A stretch of 64,000 bases of DNA from Chryseobacterium joostei (GTDB lineage: Bacteria > Bacteroidota > Bacteroidia > Flavobacteriales > Weeksellaceae): the NCBI RefSeq assembly GCF_003815775.1, contig NZ_CP033926.1, forward strand, positions 3,162,001 to 3,226,000. The letters are read 5' to 3'. Position numbers and translations under genes: made by a program. The notes below the pieces were generated by a model. The model was given only the letters and a program-made list of their open reading frames with translations. It searched no databases and was not told the origin of the DNA. Positions within the stretch are counted from its first letter, which is position 1. Each line of letters opens with the position of its first letter. Below are positions 8,022-16,562 of this stretch, one piece after another.

Positions 8022-9746
8022 TTACAACACTCTATAAACAGGATACTGCCTAAAGGTTTTTTCTTCAAAATAAGGAGAATGTCTGTATACCCAATCCAGC
8101 TGTGATTCTCCATCTTCAGATAGTTTTTTATCTGATTTTTTGGCTTCTTCAAAGGCTTCTTTTAGCTTTTTATCATTTTTCAATAGTTCTGCAGCGGTAT
8201 CTTCAAAAATATAGGCTGAATAATATTCTTTCTGGGCCAAAATTCCATCAAAAAAGTTCCAGTTAAAAAAAGAGTCTAGTGCCTCAGGCTCAAGGGTTTC
8301 AATAATATATTTTACACCTGGCTGATCTGTGGAAACCATGTAATCCCCTGTAGTAAATATTCTATTTTTAGAAACTTTGTCAACTGTGGTTTCATAATGC
8401 AGATAATGTCCCTCGTAAGGATTTTTTACTGTTTTAAAATCTCTGATCTTATAGGATTCTACTAAAACTGTACTGTCTTTTTGAATGGGTTTCATCTGAA
8501 TTCCGTTTCTTTTGAATTCCTCAATAATTCTGTACTGTGACTGTGGAATTATATAGTATTTGGGAATGGTAATATATCCTGTAGGAACAGCCGTAGTAAA
8601 GAGTTTTATGTTCTTTGTAAAGGGCTTGTTTCTGTCATAATACAGTCTTGGTTTTCCGGAAATTTCACTGGGTTTATATTTTCCTTCATACCCTTTAAAA
8701 TCCATCGTCGTAAACTTGGTAGAATCGATTTTCCAACGGATTCCGTATTGTTTTCCTGCCTGATATTGTTTTAGATTATCCAAACGAAATTGCTTTATTT
8801 TCTGGTAATCCTTATCTAAATTCTGCAGATTAACCAGCATGTACTTGTAGGTAGCATCTACTCTTTTGTCATAGGGTTTCAGCATATGCGTTTCAGGAAC
8901 GGTACCCAACGAGTTGAACAGAGTTGTATACCCCGTAGAATATCTCGGAGAGTCTTCGAAGGAAGCAAAACCAACTTCAGGAACATCGCCGTGGATGTTT
9001 ACATAGGGGGTACTTTCATATCCCAATTTCTTCATATCATCAAGGTTTTTGGCTTGATAGTCATTATAAAAATAGGCGCCAAGAACCTCTCCTAAACGTT
9101 CCTTAAATGTTGAGATATAAGTAAATGTATATTGATAGTCTGCTCCGTTACTTACGTGGTTATCAATAAAGACATCAGGTTTTAACCATTGATAAATTTC
9201 CTGAAAGCTTCTGGCATTTTTAGAGTCTGCCTTAATGAAGTCTCTGTTCAGGTCGTAGTTTCTTGCATTTCCCCTAAAACCATATTGTTCCGGTCCGTTC
9301 TGATTGGCTCTGGAATGGGATCCTCTATTCAGCATTCCGCTGACATTGTAAGCAGAAATAGCAGCTATAACAAAGTTTTGTGGGGTCTTAATCTTCTTGG
9401 TTGCCAGATCACGCATCAACATCATAGTTGCATCAATTCCGTCGGGTTCTCCGGGATGGATTCCGTTATTGACAAAGAGAATCGCTTTATTTTTCCTTAA
9501 TTTATCAATATTTTTTTCCGGAAAAGGATTATAAACGACAACGTAAATGGATTTTCCGTTATCATCTTCTCCCTTTTTAAGATATTGAATGGTATTAAAA
9601 TTTTTGGCTAAATTTTCATAATAAGAATTCATCTCATCATAGGTAACGGTTTGGTTACCATTTCCTTTTTCAAAAGGGGTCTGAAATGTTTTCTGAGCAA
9701 AAAGTAGAGACGAACTCAGCGTAAGCAGGAGGTATTTCAGTTTCAT
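8022..9746 (-). CDS. M14 family zinc carboxypeptidase
   Basis: This is a secreted 574-residue metallopeptidase. The signal peptide is MKLKYLLLTLSSSLLFAQ. The zinc site of family M14 is visible as H97 and E100 (NNGIHPGEPDG) and H197 (IDNHVSN). A catalytic-domain arginine/asparagine region (NYDLNRDF) follows the family pattern. About 200 C-terminal residues beyond the catalytic core have no function I recognise. It is monocistronic. It probably trims peptides in the periplasm or medium. Confidence 0.88.
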   Translation of the reverse strand: MKLKYLLLTLSSSLLFAQKTFQTPFEKGNGNQTVTYDEMNSYYENLAKNFNTIQYLKKGEDDNGKSIYVVVYNPFPEKNIDKLRKNKAILFVNNGIHPGEPDGIDATMMLMRDLATKKIKTPQNFVIAAISAYNVSGMLNRGSHSRANQNGPEQYGFRGNARNYDLNRDFIKADSKNARSFQEIYQWLKPDVFIDNHVSNGADYQYTFTYISTFKERLGEVLGAYFYNDYQAKNLDDMKKLGYESTPYVNIHGDVPEVGFASFEDSPRYSTGYTTLFNSLGTVPETHMLKPYDKRVDATYKYMLVNLQNLDKDYQKIKQFRLDNLKQYQAGKQYGIRWKIDSTKFTTMDFKGYEGKYKPSEISGKPRLYYDRNKPFTKNIKLFTTAVPTGYITIPKYYIIPQSQYRIIEEFKRNGIQMKPIQKDSTVLVESYKIRDFKTVKNPYEGHYLHYETTVDKVSKNRIFTTGDYMVSTDQPGVKYIIETLEPEALDSFFNWNFFDGILAQKEYYSAYIFEDTAAELLKNDKKLKEAFEEAKKSDKKLSEDGESQLDWVYRHSPYFEEKTFRQYPVYRVL

Positions 9747-9834
9747 TGACGTATTATTTTCAGGATTTAAAATTAGTCAATATGAAGTTGTCAAAAAAAG
9801 TAAAATGATAAAAAGGTAAAACTGTTGCATAAAA

Positions 9835-9868
9835 TAAAAAACCTCATCGGTTTTGAAAACGCATGAGG
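9835..9868 (-). terminator. Terminator of the NAD/ADP-ribose operon
   Basis: The stem is ATGAGG (9863-9868) with CCTCAT (9842-9847), plus an inner GTTTT/AAAAC pair. On the minus strand a T-rich tail follows. It lies just past the metallophosphoesterase stop. Confidence 0.75.
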
Positions 9869-9879
9869 CTTATTTAAAA

Positions 9880-10611
9880 TCATTGATTTCTTCCTTTTTC
9901 ATCAGGATATAGGGATGGAAGCGGATCACTTTGCCAGAATTCTCTAGTGTCTATGTCCATTATGGATAAGGATCCTGTGAAAGCTGCTCCGGTATCCATA
10001 TTCCAGACATTGGCTTTGTTAGTTGGTATTTTACTTCCAATATCCAGTGTTGGGGTATGCCCGATAAATATTTCCCTGAATAAAAGCAGTCTTTTGGGGT
10101 ATAATTCAGAATTTCTTTCTAATTTTTTATCCATTGCTACTGCTGTTTCCCAAAGGGTTCTGTCCCAACGATAGTTGCTGGAATACACTTCTTTCTCAGG
10201 ACCGTGCATGGAAGCATATCCCGCATGAATAAACAATCGGTTCTGATCATCCACATGATAGCTTTTCATCCTTTCAAAGAATTCAAGGTGATTATCCAGC
10301 TCTTCCTGCTCATACTCTGCATAGCTTTCTACTGTACTTTTTCCACCATTAAAAAGCCACATATCAGGATTTTGTCCCAATGCCAGCCAATCTTCGCACC
10401 AGGCATCATGATTTCCCTTGATGAAAATACATTCCTGCTTTTGAGAAAGATCTATTAGAAACTGAATAATCCGGGAAGATTCACTCCAGCCATCTACATA
10501 GTCTCCAAGGAAGATCAATTTATCATTTGGAGTAACCTCAGCACGTTCAAAAATCTGCTGCAATGCCTTAAATCCTCCGTGTATATCACCTATTACTAAA
10601 GTTCTGTTCAT
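9880..10611 (-). CDS. Metallophosphoesterase (PPP-like)
   Basis: This is a 243-residue calcineurin-like phosphatase. Metal-binding blocks are GDIHG (8-12), GDYVDG (36-41) and GNHD (66-69), with later HAGYA and GHTP histidines, so it is an intact bimetal active site. I use ATG at 10611; an in-frame GTG at 10626 would add five residues. It lies 72 bp after kptA with no terminator between, so it is probably the last gene of the NAD/ADP-ribose operon. Substrate candidates include phosphoproteins, dinucleoside polyphosphates or nucleotide phosphates released by KptA-type chemistry. That link is inference from position. Confidence 0.85.
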   Translation of the reverse strand: MNRTLVIGDIHGGFKALQQIFERAEVTPNDKLIFLGDYVDGWSESSRIIQFLIDLSQKQECIFIKGNHDAWCEDWLALGQNPDMWLFNGGKSTVESYAEYEQEELDNHLEFFERMKSYHVDDQNRLFIHAGYASMHGPEKEVYSSNYRWDRTLWETAVAMDKKLERNSELYPKRLLLFREIFIGHTPTLDIGSKIPTNKANVWNMDTGAAFTGSLSIMDIDTREFWQSDPLPSLYPDEKGRNQ

Positions 10612-10683
10612 CTTTTTATATTTCACTTATCATTTGACGGGAAGCTACATTTTTTATGGTTTCAATCAGCGTTTTTATTCCTC

Positions 10684-11226
10684 TTATTTTGATATATATT
10701 TTGAATCTACAAACTCCGTCAGCCATACGCCATTTGCTGATTGATAAAAGAACAGCCCATCTTCATGCATTTTCCCGGTTCTGATGGTCAGAATAACGGG
10801 TTTTCCGTGTCTCATCCCTACCTTTGTTGCGGTCTCTTTATCAGCACTTAAGTGCACGTGTTGACGATTTCTTTTTTCGATTCCTTTTTCTAAAATGGAA
10901 GAAATATTGGTTTCTGCAGTTCCATGATAAAGAAATTCAGGCGGTTGCAATGCTTCTAGGGCCAGATCTATATCGATAGAATGTCCCTGACTGGCTCTGA
11001 TTTTGGTTTTATCATCATTGAAAGCAAACCTTTTTTTATTATTGGTTTCCACTACCTCATCCAGTTCCTCCAAGGTAAAATGCATTCTTTTTTTAGCTGA
11101 TTTTGTTCTCAGCTCTTCTACATCTGCCCAGCCGTTTTCATCCAGCTTTAGTCCTATACTTTCAGGTTGGTGCCTTAGAATAAGGCTTAAAAATTTACTT
11201 ATTTTCTTTGTTTCTATTTCGTTCAT
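10684..11226 (-). CDS. kptA: RNA 2'-phosphotransferase (KptA/Tpt1)
   Basis: This 180-residue enzyme uses NAD+ to remove an internal RNA 2'-phosphate, giving ADP-ribose 1'',2''-cyclic phosphate and nicotinamide. The residues expected from Tpt1 studies are present: R18-H19 (LILRHQPE), R66 (KKRFAF) and R139 (VGMRHGKPV), along with FLYHGT and the HLSADK motif. The family length is normal. Bacteria have no obligatory tRNA-splicing role for this enzyme, so its place in an operon with SIR2, NADAR and DUF4291 suggests repair or NAD/ADP-ribose metabolism. It lies 15 bp downstream of an unknown gene. Confidence 0.95.
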   Translation of the reverse strand: MNEIETKKISKFLSLILRHQPESIGLKLDENGWADVEELRTKSAKKRMHFTLEELDEVVETNNKKRFAFNDDKTKIRASQGHSIDIDLALEALQPPEFLYHGTAETNISSILEKGIEKRNRQHVHLSADKETATKVGMRHGKPVILTIRTGKMHEDGLFFYQSANGVWLTEFVDSKYISK

Positions 11227-11241
11227 GGTTATTTTTTATAA

Positions 11242-11724
11242 TTAGCAATTATAATATTCGGGGGCGAACGTCACTGCTATTCCTGTTATTTTTGATATTT
11301 CCTCTGCATATTTATCAAAGGTATGAACTTCGCCTTCAGAAATCTCATAGAATTTTCCATGTGATAAACCAACGGAAAGAAATGCCCTTCCCGATCCTTT
11401 TGCAGGAAGCATATTCTGAATTTCAAACCCTTTAATATCAGTCAAAATAAATAATTTACTTCTTTTGCTATCTGAAAATCCTAACAAATTATTCTTTTGA
11501 TCCACCCAAAGCAACATTTTATTATTTAATATTTTCAGGATTTCACTAGGCGTTTTGAATAAATAATCGTCTGAATCCTTTACACCGATATAGTCAATTT
11601 CAATGTATTTATCAACCTCAACTTTTCCGTTGTACTCGGGTAAGCTTCCTTCAGGAAATTTCTTCAAATCTACTTTCTCTTTTTTGCAAAAAAGGTTTGA
11701 TATTGTTTGTATTAAGGTTTTCAT
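11242..11724 (-). CDS. Hypothetical protein in NAD/ADP-ribose operon
   Basis: This is a 160-residue protein I do not recognise. It has no signal peptide or membrane helix and a mixed alpha/beta composition. A basic N-terminus (NLFCKKEKVDLKKF) precedes a core with DYIGVKDSDDYLF and FLSVGLSHGKFYEIS. It is packed 15 bp ahead of kptA and 24 bp behind the SIR2 gene, so it is almost certainly co-transcribed. The function is unknown; a role as a partner or substrate in the cluster is plausible only by position. Confidence 0.7.
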   Translation of the reverse strand: MKTLIQTISNLFCKKEKVDLKKFPEGSLPEYNGKVEVDKYIEIDYIGVKDSDDYLFKTPSEILKILNNKMLLWVDQKNNLLGFSDSKRSKLFILTDIKGFEIQNMLPAKGSGRAFLSVGLSHGKFYEISEGEVHTFDKYAEEISKITGIAVTFAPEYYNC

Positions 11725-11748
11725 TGTTATATGGAATATTTATGTTTA

Positions 11749-12435
11749 TCAGGCAAGGTTTACCAGTTTATCAAATAACAGTTTCATTCCTTTTGTTGCG
11801 GGTTCTTTCATCACTACGGCTCTCTGCCCGTAGCCAAAGCCTGTTTCGTTGGGATTGATAACAATTAAAAGGCAATCATCCTTGATATCATGAATCAGTC
11901 CAGCTGCAGGATAAACCTGCAATGAAGTTCCAATAACCACTAAGATATCCGAATCTTTTACAAGATCTCTCGCCGCCTGATACAAAGGAACATCTTCCCC
12001 AAACCAGACAATAAAAGGTCTTAACTGTGCGCCGTCTTCGGCTTTGTCACCTAAACTGATATCTCCTTTTTGTTCATAAATCAGGCTTTTATTATTAGAT
12101 GAGCAAGACTTGAACAACTCACCATGAATGTGAAGAATATTGGTGGAGCCTGCTCTTTCGTGCAGATCATCTATATTTTGGGTAATAATCTGAACCTCAA
12201 AATATTTTTCCAGTTCTGCCAGCAATTGATGTGCCTCATTAGGTTCTACTTCATGAAGCTGACGTCTTCTTTGGTTGTAAAATTCCAAAACCATTTCTCT
12301 ATTTCTTCTCCACCCTTCCGGACTTGCCACATCCGTTACTTTATGATTTTCCCAGAGACCATCTCCATCCCTGAATGTTTGTATTCCACTTTCGGCACTG
12401 ATTCCAGCTCCGCTTAATATGGTTAGTTTTTTCAT
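11749..12435 (-). CDS. SIR2 family NAD-dependent deacylase
   Basis: This is a 228-residue sirtuin. The NAD-binding GAGIS (9-13), TQNID (85-89), catalytic H104 (LHIHGE) and the GTS loop (169-171) are present. Y53-x-x-R56 (FYNQR) matches the Tyr/Arg pair that binds succinyl or malonyl groups in class III sirtuins. Only one cysteine (C111) remains where CobB-type enzymes have four zinc ligands, so the zinc site appears lost. It produces O-acyl-ADP-ribose and nicotinamide if active. Its neighbours on both sides are operon members with short gaps. Confidence 0.92.
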   Translation of the reverse strand: MKKLTILSGAGISAESGIQTFRDGDGLWENHKVTDVASPEGWRRNREMVLEFYNQRRRQLHEVEPNEAHQLLAELEKYFEVQIITQNIDDLHERAGSTNILHIHGELFKSCSSNNKSLIYEQKGDISLGDKAEDGAQLRPFIVWFGEDVPLYQAARDLVKDSDILVVIGTSLQVYPAAGLIHDIKDDCLLIVINPNETGFGYGQRAVVMKEPATKGMKLLFDKLVNLA

Positions 12436-12467
12436 TGGTTTAATCTAATAATTTTTTGTAAATCATT

Positions 12468-13103
12468 TTATGCCAAATTGAGTTTTCTATTTAATTCTTC
12501 ATCCTCAAATAATAATGAATTTTCCTCTGGCATAATCAGGTTATCCAAGTCATCATTCAAAACAAAATTATATTGTTCTTTTACAAAATCTGAAATATCT
12601 TCAATTAAAAGAATATCTTCCTTAGCAAAAGAATGGATAAGTTCATTTCTCAAACCAATCTGTATAGCTCTTCTTTCTAATTTATTTCCATGGGGATCAT
12701 GATCTGGGTCCCATTGTAACCTTGCAGAAGACTCTTTCACTTGATCTTGCCATTCTTCTCTTGATATTCCAAGATTAGTATTGTAGGATGAGTATACCGC
12801 ACTTTCAAGATATTTTTTAAAAGCACTCAGCTTTAGATGAATTGCCAATACACACTCCTGTCCTTCTTTTGCTCCCCAACCATTGCGATACATCATCCAA
12901 AGGAAATTTGGTTTTATCCAAGTCATTCTTTCCATGCTAAATCCGCCACCAAAATATTGATTTTTAGTCGCAAATTTGCCTATCTCTTTTTTATATGACT
13001 GATATACTATGATCTTCTCATCGTCATATTGTGCCATGATATGATGCCCTTTTTGAGGCCAATTAGACAACTGTTCTTTATAATTTTTCAATTTAATTTT
13101 CAT
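12468..13103 (-). CDS. DUF4291 family protein
   Basis: This 211-residue cytosolic protein matches the DUF4291 pattern: HIMAQYDDEKIIVYQSY, then IGKFATKNQYFGG, then a conserved RMTWIKPNFLWMMYRNGWG block and RLQWDPDHDP, then RRAIQIGLR. I use ATG at 13103; a GTG at 13121 would extend it by six residues. The biochemical role of the family is unknown to me. The invariant-looking Q/Y/R/W/H residues suggest an enzyme, perhaps acting on a nucleotide. It sits between the small ADP-ribosylation-labelled gene and SIR2, which links it to ADP-ribose chemistry by context. Confidence 0.85.
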   Translation of the reverse strand: MKIKLKNYKEQLSNWPQKGHHIMAQYDDEKIIVYQSYKKEIGKFATKNQYFGGGFSMERMTWIKPNFLWMMYRNGWGAKEGQECVLAIHLKLSAFKKYLESAVYSSYNTNLGISREEWQDQVKESSARLQWDPDHDPHGNKLERRAIQIGLRNELIHSFAKEDILLIEDISDFVKEQYNFVLNDDLDNLIMPEENSLLFEDEELNRKLNLA

Positions 13104-13158
13104 TGTGTGTGTTTTTTCCACGAACGCACAAATTTTTTCATTGGTACATTCCTGAGTA

Positions 13159-13569
13159 TTATTTTAAAATGTTGATCAATTCAACTATTTCGTTATTTTC
13201 TGATCTTTTAAATTCTTTCCCGATAAAGACCTTTATCACTTCAATATTTCCTACAATAGCTTCATTAAATGTTTTTAGCTCCTCAGAGGGAATCCACAAT
13301 TCATTATGATTTTTTGCGCCTACATTCTGCGCAGGATATTGATAAGCAATTTCTTCTAAAACTTCAAAACGGGTCACAAAGCCAAGATAGTTTCCAGATT
13401 CATCTCTGGTATTCCATTTCTCAGCAATTTCAGAGGCATAAGCTTCATCCAAAACAGGATAGAAAATAGGTTGCCATTCTAACCTTGGTGGGAAGCTTTT
13501 ATATCCACTGTCTATAATCAGAATCATTTCTTTTTCTCCTACCGGTCTATATAATGTTTTTGTTTTCAT
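13159..13569 (-). CDS. Small 'ADP-ribosylation/crystallin J1'-labelled protein
   Basis: This is a 136-residue protein opening LYRPVGEKEMILIIDSGYKSFPPRLEWQPIFYPVL. From memory, similar proteins carry the database name 'ADP-ribosylation/crystallin J1'. It is far shorter than true ADP-ribosylglycohydrolases and lacks their obvious acidic metal motifs, so treat the name as a label, not a function. No signal peptide is seen. It is co-directional and close to DUF4291 (55 bp) and the PurA-like gene (67 bp). What it binds is unknown. Confidence 0.65.
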   Translation of the reverse strand: MKTKTLYRPVGEKEMILIIDSGYKSFPPRLEWQPIFYPVLDEAYASEIAEKWNTRDESGNYLGFVTRFEVLEEIAYQYPAQNVGAKNHNELWIPSEELKTFNEAIVGNIEVIKVFIGKEFKRSENNEIVELINILK

Positions 13570-13636
13570 GTTTATTTTTCTATCATTAAATATAAAAGAA
13601 ATGCTTTTATTCTTGGGATATTTCCTTTTTCAGGAA

Positions 13637-14707
13637 TTAAAAAATTTGTTTAAAATCCTTTGCATAAGGAGAATATGATCCGTAAACAGTATTAAACTTC
13701 ATTTCCAGCTTATCAATTTTAAATTCTTCATCCATCTGATCTAAACAGGTTACAACAAGATTCTTTTTCGTTGGGCAGATATAAGCTCCATCCAATTTCA
13801 AGGCATAATTCAATAAATTGTAATCTAAATCCCCAAACCGAAGTTCTTTCTGATATTCATTAAAAGTACAGGTTTCTTCTTGGTTGTTTTTTAAAATGAT
13901 CTCCTTTTCATTGCTCATCCAGCCATTTCCGTGGCGTGTCACATAGCTTCTTGTCACATAAAACATTTCTACTTCTTCAATCTTAAGCAGATTACAAATC
14001 TCATAGGCGTTTTTTGAGGTGGTGTGAGCGTAGGTTACATTCGGGAAAACACCATGATCCATATCGAGTAAAACACCCTGACTTCCCTCAAAAATGAGAT
14101 TTTCAAAAGATTTCAGATAGTTATAATCATCAATTTTCCAATCTATCTGATCAATGGCTTCTAAAAAGGACTTTAGCTGTTCTTTTATCTGATCTTCTTC
14201 CATAAAGCCATAGTAATAAGCAATTCCTTTCAGTTTTTCAATCAACATCTGTCTTGAAGCAATAAGATCAATGGCAAATAGTTTATAAGGGCTTTCGTGT
14301 CTTTTCATGGTGGCTCCTATTCCTTTACCACAGGTCCCGTGCTCCAGATTTTTTGAATTTGTCCTATTTTGCCAGACATCAAAAGGAGTGGTTACCTTGG
14401 CTAATGGGTGAATATGAAGCTCTATGTTTCCTTTTTTTGCCTTTAATTCCTCTCTTTCATTCAGTAAAAATGTAGGATAAATGGTACAATGTTCGGTAAA
14501 ATAAGAGGGTAATCCTCGAAGTGCTCCGCTTGCAAAGCTGGAATGAACGTGTTTCTGATCATCAATCATGACCGTATGAGCAGCCTGCTGCCCTCCTGAA
14601 AACCTTATTACCACGGAATTTTGATTCTGAGAAGCCAAAAAATCCGTTGTTATTCCTTTTCCTTCATCACCGAAACCCAATCCTATAACTATTTGCGCTT
14701 TTTTCAT
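13637..14707 (-). CDS. Adenylosuccinate synthetase-like protein (PurA paralogue)
   Basis: This 356-residue protein is about 70 residues shorter than housekeeping PurA (~430). The GTP loop GDEGKG (13-18, with catalytic D14) and the His partner (H44 in QQAAHTV) are kept, as are FEGSQGVLLDMDHGVFP and a TRHGNG block equivalent to TRVGNGP. The IMP-site text diverges (GTCGKGIGATMKRH instead of TGRGIGP). It probably ligates an amino acid to a purine-like 6-oxo nucleotide using GTP, possibly with an altered substrate. The stop is 3 bp from the VWA start, so it is tightly coupled to an accessory operon rather than to purine biosynthesis genes. Confidence 0.85.
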   Translation of the reverse strand: MKKAQIVIGLGFGDEGKGITTDFLASQNQNSVVIRFSGGQQAAHTVMIDDQKHVHSSFASGALRGLPSYFTEHCTIYPTFLLNEREELKAKKGNIELHIHPLAKVTTPFDVWQNRTNSKNLEHGTCGKGIGATMKRHESPYKLFAIDLIASRQMLIEKLKGIAYYYGFMEEDQIKEQLKSFLEAIDQIDWKIDDYNYLKSFENLIFEGSQGVLLDMDHGVFPNVTYAHTTSKNAYEICNLLKIEEVEMFYVTRSYVTRHGNGWMSNEKEIILKNNQEETCTFNEYQKELRFGDLDYNLLNYALKLDGAYICPTKKNLVVTCLDQMDEEFKIDKLEMKFNTVYGSYSPYAKDFKQIF

Positions 14708-14710
14708 AAT

Positions 14711-15565
14711 CTAAAGCATTTCAACGTTGTCTAATCCTTCTATATCTGTTGTTCTAAAGGTTTTATCCTTATATTTTTCACAGATAATTTTTTTAATAAC
14801 ATTCGGAATTTCTCTATGGTCTTCTATTGATATACAGTTTTGTCCCAATAATTCTTTCCAATCTCTGTTTGCTCTTAGTGCCTGATCGGAATGGAGAACA
14901 TTAATGTGATAAACCTCGTATCGTTTTTTTACTTCCTCCAGTAATTCATAATGTGTGTAGGTTTGCTGTCCGGATCCCATAATCTCCCGAATGGCAGATG
15001 CTGGAAGTACTTTAAGGCAAGGTTCATCTCCTACCGTGAATAGCAATCCTTTTTGGTTTCTTTTTTCAAAAGCATCTGTTCTGGTGTGGAAAGCTGCAAA
15101 ATACCAGGCCAACAGGTAGCTCTCACCCGCATTTCCACCGCCTCCGGATTCAATGTAGGTTCGGGTAAGCCACATATCCAATTCTTCATCACCTGATTCG
15201 AACTGACCTACCTGTAATGGATAGCTGTCACATTCATGATCGCCGATTCCCAGGAAAAGCAGTGCCGGATCCGGAACTCCACCCTGAATAATTCCACCCA
15301 TCAGTTTAGGCAAGCCCTCCCTGATCAGTTCATGTGGAATATGTCCCATGCTTCCGGTTACATCCAATCCAAGAATAATCGGAACCGAGTTTGGATGTAC
15401 CTCAGAATCTCTGGATTCTCTGAAAGCAATTCCGTGAGGAATCATTGTTGTATGTGCCATTCTTTTGGCGTTCTGTGTGAAAATTTCCCCCGCAGATTTT
15501 GTTCCGTAACCTGCTCTGCTTGCTCTGTCATAACGAGCCTCTATATCGTATCTTGTACTTCCCAT
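14711..15565 (-). CDS. VWA domain protein
   Basis: This is a 284-residue cytosolic von Willebrand A domain protein. A MIDAS-like DxTGS motif (D68-V-T-G-S-M-G) opens the domain, and a glycine-rich ESGGGGNAGES loop follows. It has no signal peptide or membrane segment. VWA domains hold protein partners through a metal ion, so this may assemble the system or sense a ligand. It is separated by 2 to 3 bp from both neighbours (coiled-coil protein upstream, PurA-like downstream), suggesting a stoichiometric complex. Confidence 0.85.
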   Translation of the reverse strand: MGSTRYDIEARYDRASRAGYGTKSAGEIFTQNAKRMAHTTMIPHGIAFRESRDSEVHPNSVPIILGLDVTGSMGHIPHELIREGLPKLMGGIIQGGVPDPALLFLGIGDHECDSYPLQVGQFESGDEELDMWLTRTYIESGGGGNAGESYLLAWYFAAFHTRTDAFEKRNQKGLLFTVGDEPCLKVLPASAIREIMGSGQQTYTHYELLEEVKKRYEVYHINVLHSDQALRANRDWKELLGQNCISIEDHREIPNVIKKIICEKYKDKTFRTTDIEGLDNVEML

Positions 15566-15567
15566 GA

Positions 15568-15903
15568 CTAAAATGTTTTTCCAAATAAATATTCAAATCG
15601 CTTTTGGGTAACTTCGAGTTGGATATTTAGATTTCTGATTGTTAATGATAATTCCATGTCTTTCTGAACGAATGCTTCGGGATTAAAATCCACAAAAGTC
15701 AAACTGTTTCTATCCAAAGGGCTGATATCAATAAGCCCCTCCTGCTCGCGCTCAAGTCTTTTTATTTTCAACTCGAGATCTTCAACCCTGCGCCTATAAA
15801 TCAATTCTGAATCTTCTCCGATTGTTCTTGCACGGTCTTCTCTGATCTGGTCATTATTTCTTTGTAATGATTCGATAAATCTTGGTTTTAATTCATCTTC
15901 CAT
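15568..15903 (-). CDS. Small coiled-coil protein, first gene of operon
   Basis: This 111-residue charged protein is rich in E, R, K and L (YRRRVEDLELKIKRLEREQEGL, residues ~36-57), predicting a coiled coil. I do not recognise the family. It is the first gene of the long operon and has the palindromic operator at 15917-15937 just upstream of its ATG. The 2-bp spacing to the VWA gene suggests the two products act together. Confidence 0.7.
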   Translation of the reverse strand: MEDELKPRFIESLQRNNDQIREDRARTIGEDSELIYRRRVEDLELKIKRLEREQEGLIDISPLDRNSLTFVDFNPEAFVQKDMELSLTIRNLNIQLEVTQKRFEYLFGKTF

Positions 15904-15916
15904 ACTTGATTGTTTT

Positions 15917-15937
15917 TTTGTGTTATTATTACGCTAA
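15917..15937. promoter_or_regulatory. Palindromic operator 4 (long operon)
   Basis: A 21-bp dyad: arms TTTGTGTTA and TTACGCTAA around a 3-bp centre, 13 bp upstream of the coiled-coil gene. It shares the TTWGYGT...ACRCWAA pattern with three other sites in this cluster. A degenerate -7 box (TTAATTAG on the minus strand) overlaps it. Confidence 0.7.
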
Positions 15938-15979
15938 TTAAAAAAGACATAGCTATGCATTATTCCTGCATTAAGTTCT

Positions 15980-16531
15980 TTACTTTTTACGGGAATACAT
16001 TACGTCTGTTCTCAAAACATACTTCAAACCACTGATTAGTGTTTTTCCTTCGTGTCTTAAAGGGTGATAAAAGATTAATGCTGTTCCTTTTTTAGGGGCT
16101 ACCGTAAACAAGTTTTCAAATTCTGTTTCTCCACCCTCAAAGTCATCATTCAGATAGATCAAAAATGTGTAGAAGCTTTTCTCCTTTTCATTTCTTATAT
16201 AACTTCCGTCCCTATGCATTTTGAATTGCTGTCCCGTCGAGTATTTGTATACCCTGAACATTTCATTGAAATTCAGAAGAGCAAAGTCTTCATGATCTTG
16301 TGGAAGAAATTCAGCCGCTTTTTTGAAAAGTTCTTCTGCCAGATTATTATCAAAAATCATCAGTCGGTTATTATTTCTGATCCCTTTACTCATAAGCTGC
16401 CTCCCTCCAACATTAATCTTAGCTTCTTCAAAAACCTTTTCGTGTGACAAAGCTATATAATCATTGCATTCAGCTTCTGTGAGAAAATCCTCAATCAGAA
16501 ATATTTGTGGGTGCAATTCTATTTTTTCCAT
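15980..16531 (-). CDS. 2OG-Fe(II) oxygenase (prolyl 4-hydroxylase-like)
   Basis: This is a 183-residue dioxygenase of the P4H-like double-stranded beta-helix family. The iron ligands are H106 and D108 (KMHRDGS) and H160 (PLRHEG); K170 or R174 (LKYVLRTD) would bind 2-oxoglutarate. LIYLNDDFEGGETEF and APKKGTALIFYH are hallmark stretches. It is cytosolic. It lies 31 bp downstream of NADAR and probably forms a two-gene operon with it. Protein prolyl or nucleic-acid hydroxylation are both possible; the substrate is unknown. Confidence 0.88.
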   Translation of the reverse strand: MEKIELHPQIFLIEDFLTEAECNDYIALSHEKVFEEAKINVGGRQLMSKGIRNNNRLMIFDNNLAEELFKKAAEFLPQDHEDFALLNFNEMFRVYKYSTGQQFKMHRDGSYIRNEKEKSFYTFLIYLNDDFEGGETEFENLFTVAPKKGTALIFYHPLRHEGKTLISGLKYVLRTDVMYSRKK

Positions 16532-16562
16532 GATTACTATTTTGTGGTTGGTTATTGTGTTT

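Noticed and set aside
13104..13132. TTGTGTG ... CGCACAA inverted repeat before the DUF4291 gene
   Set aside because: It resembles the cluster operators but spacing (15 bp between arms) and half-sites do not fit the 21-bp pattern.
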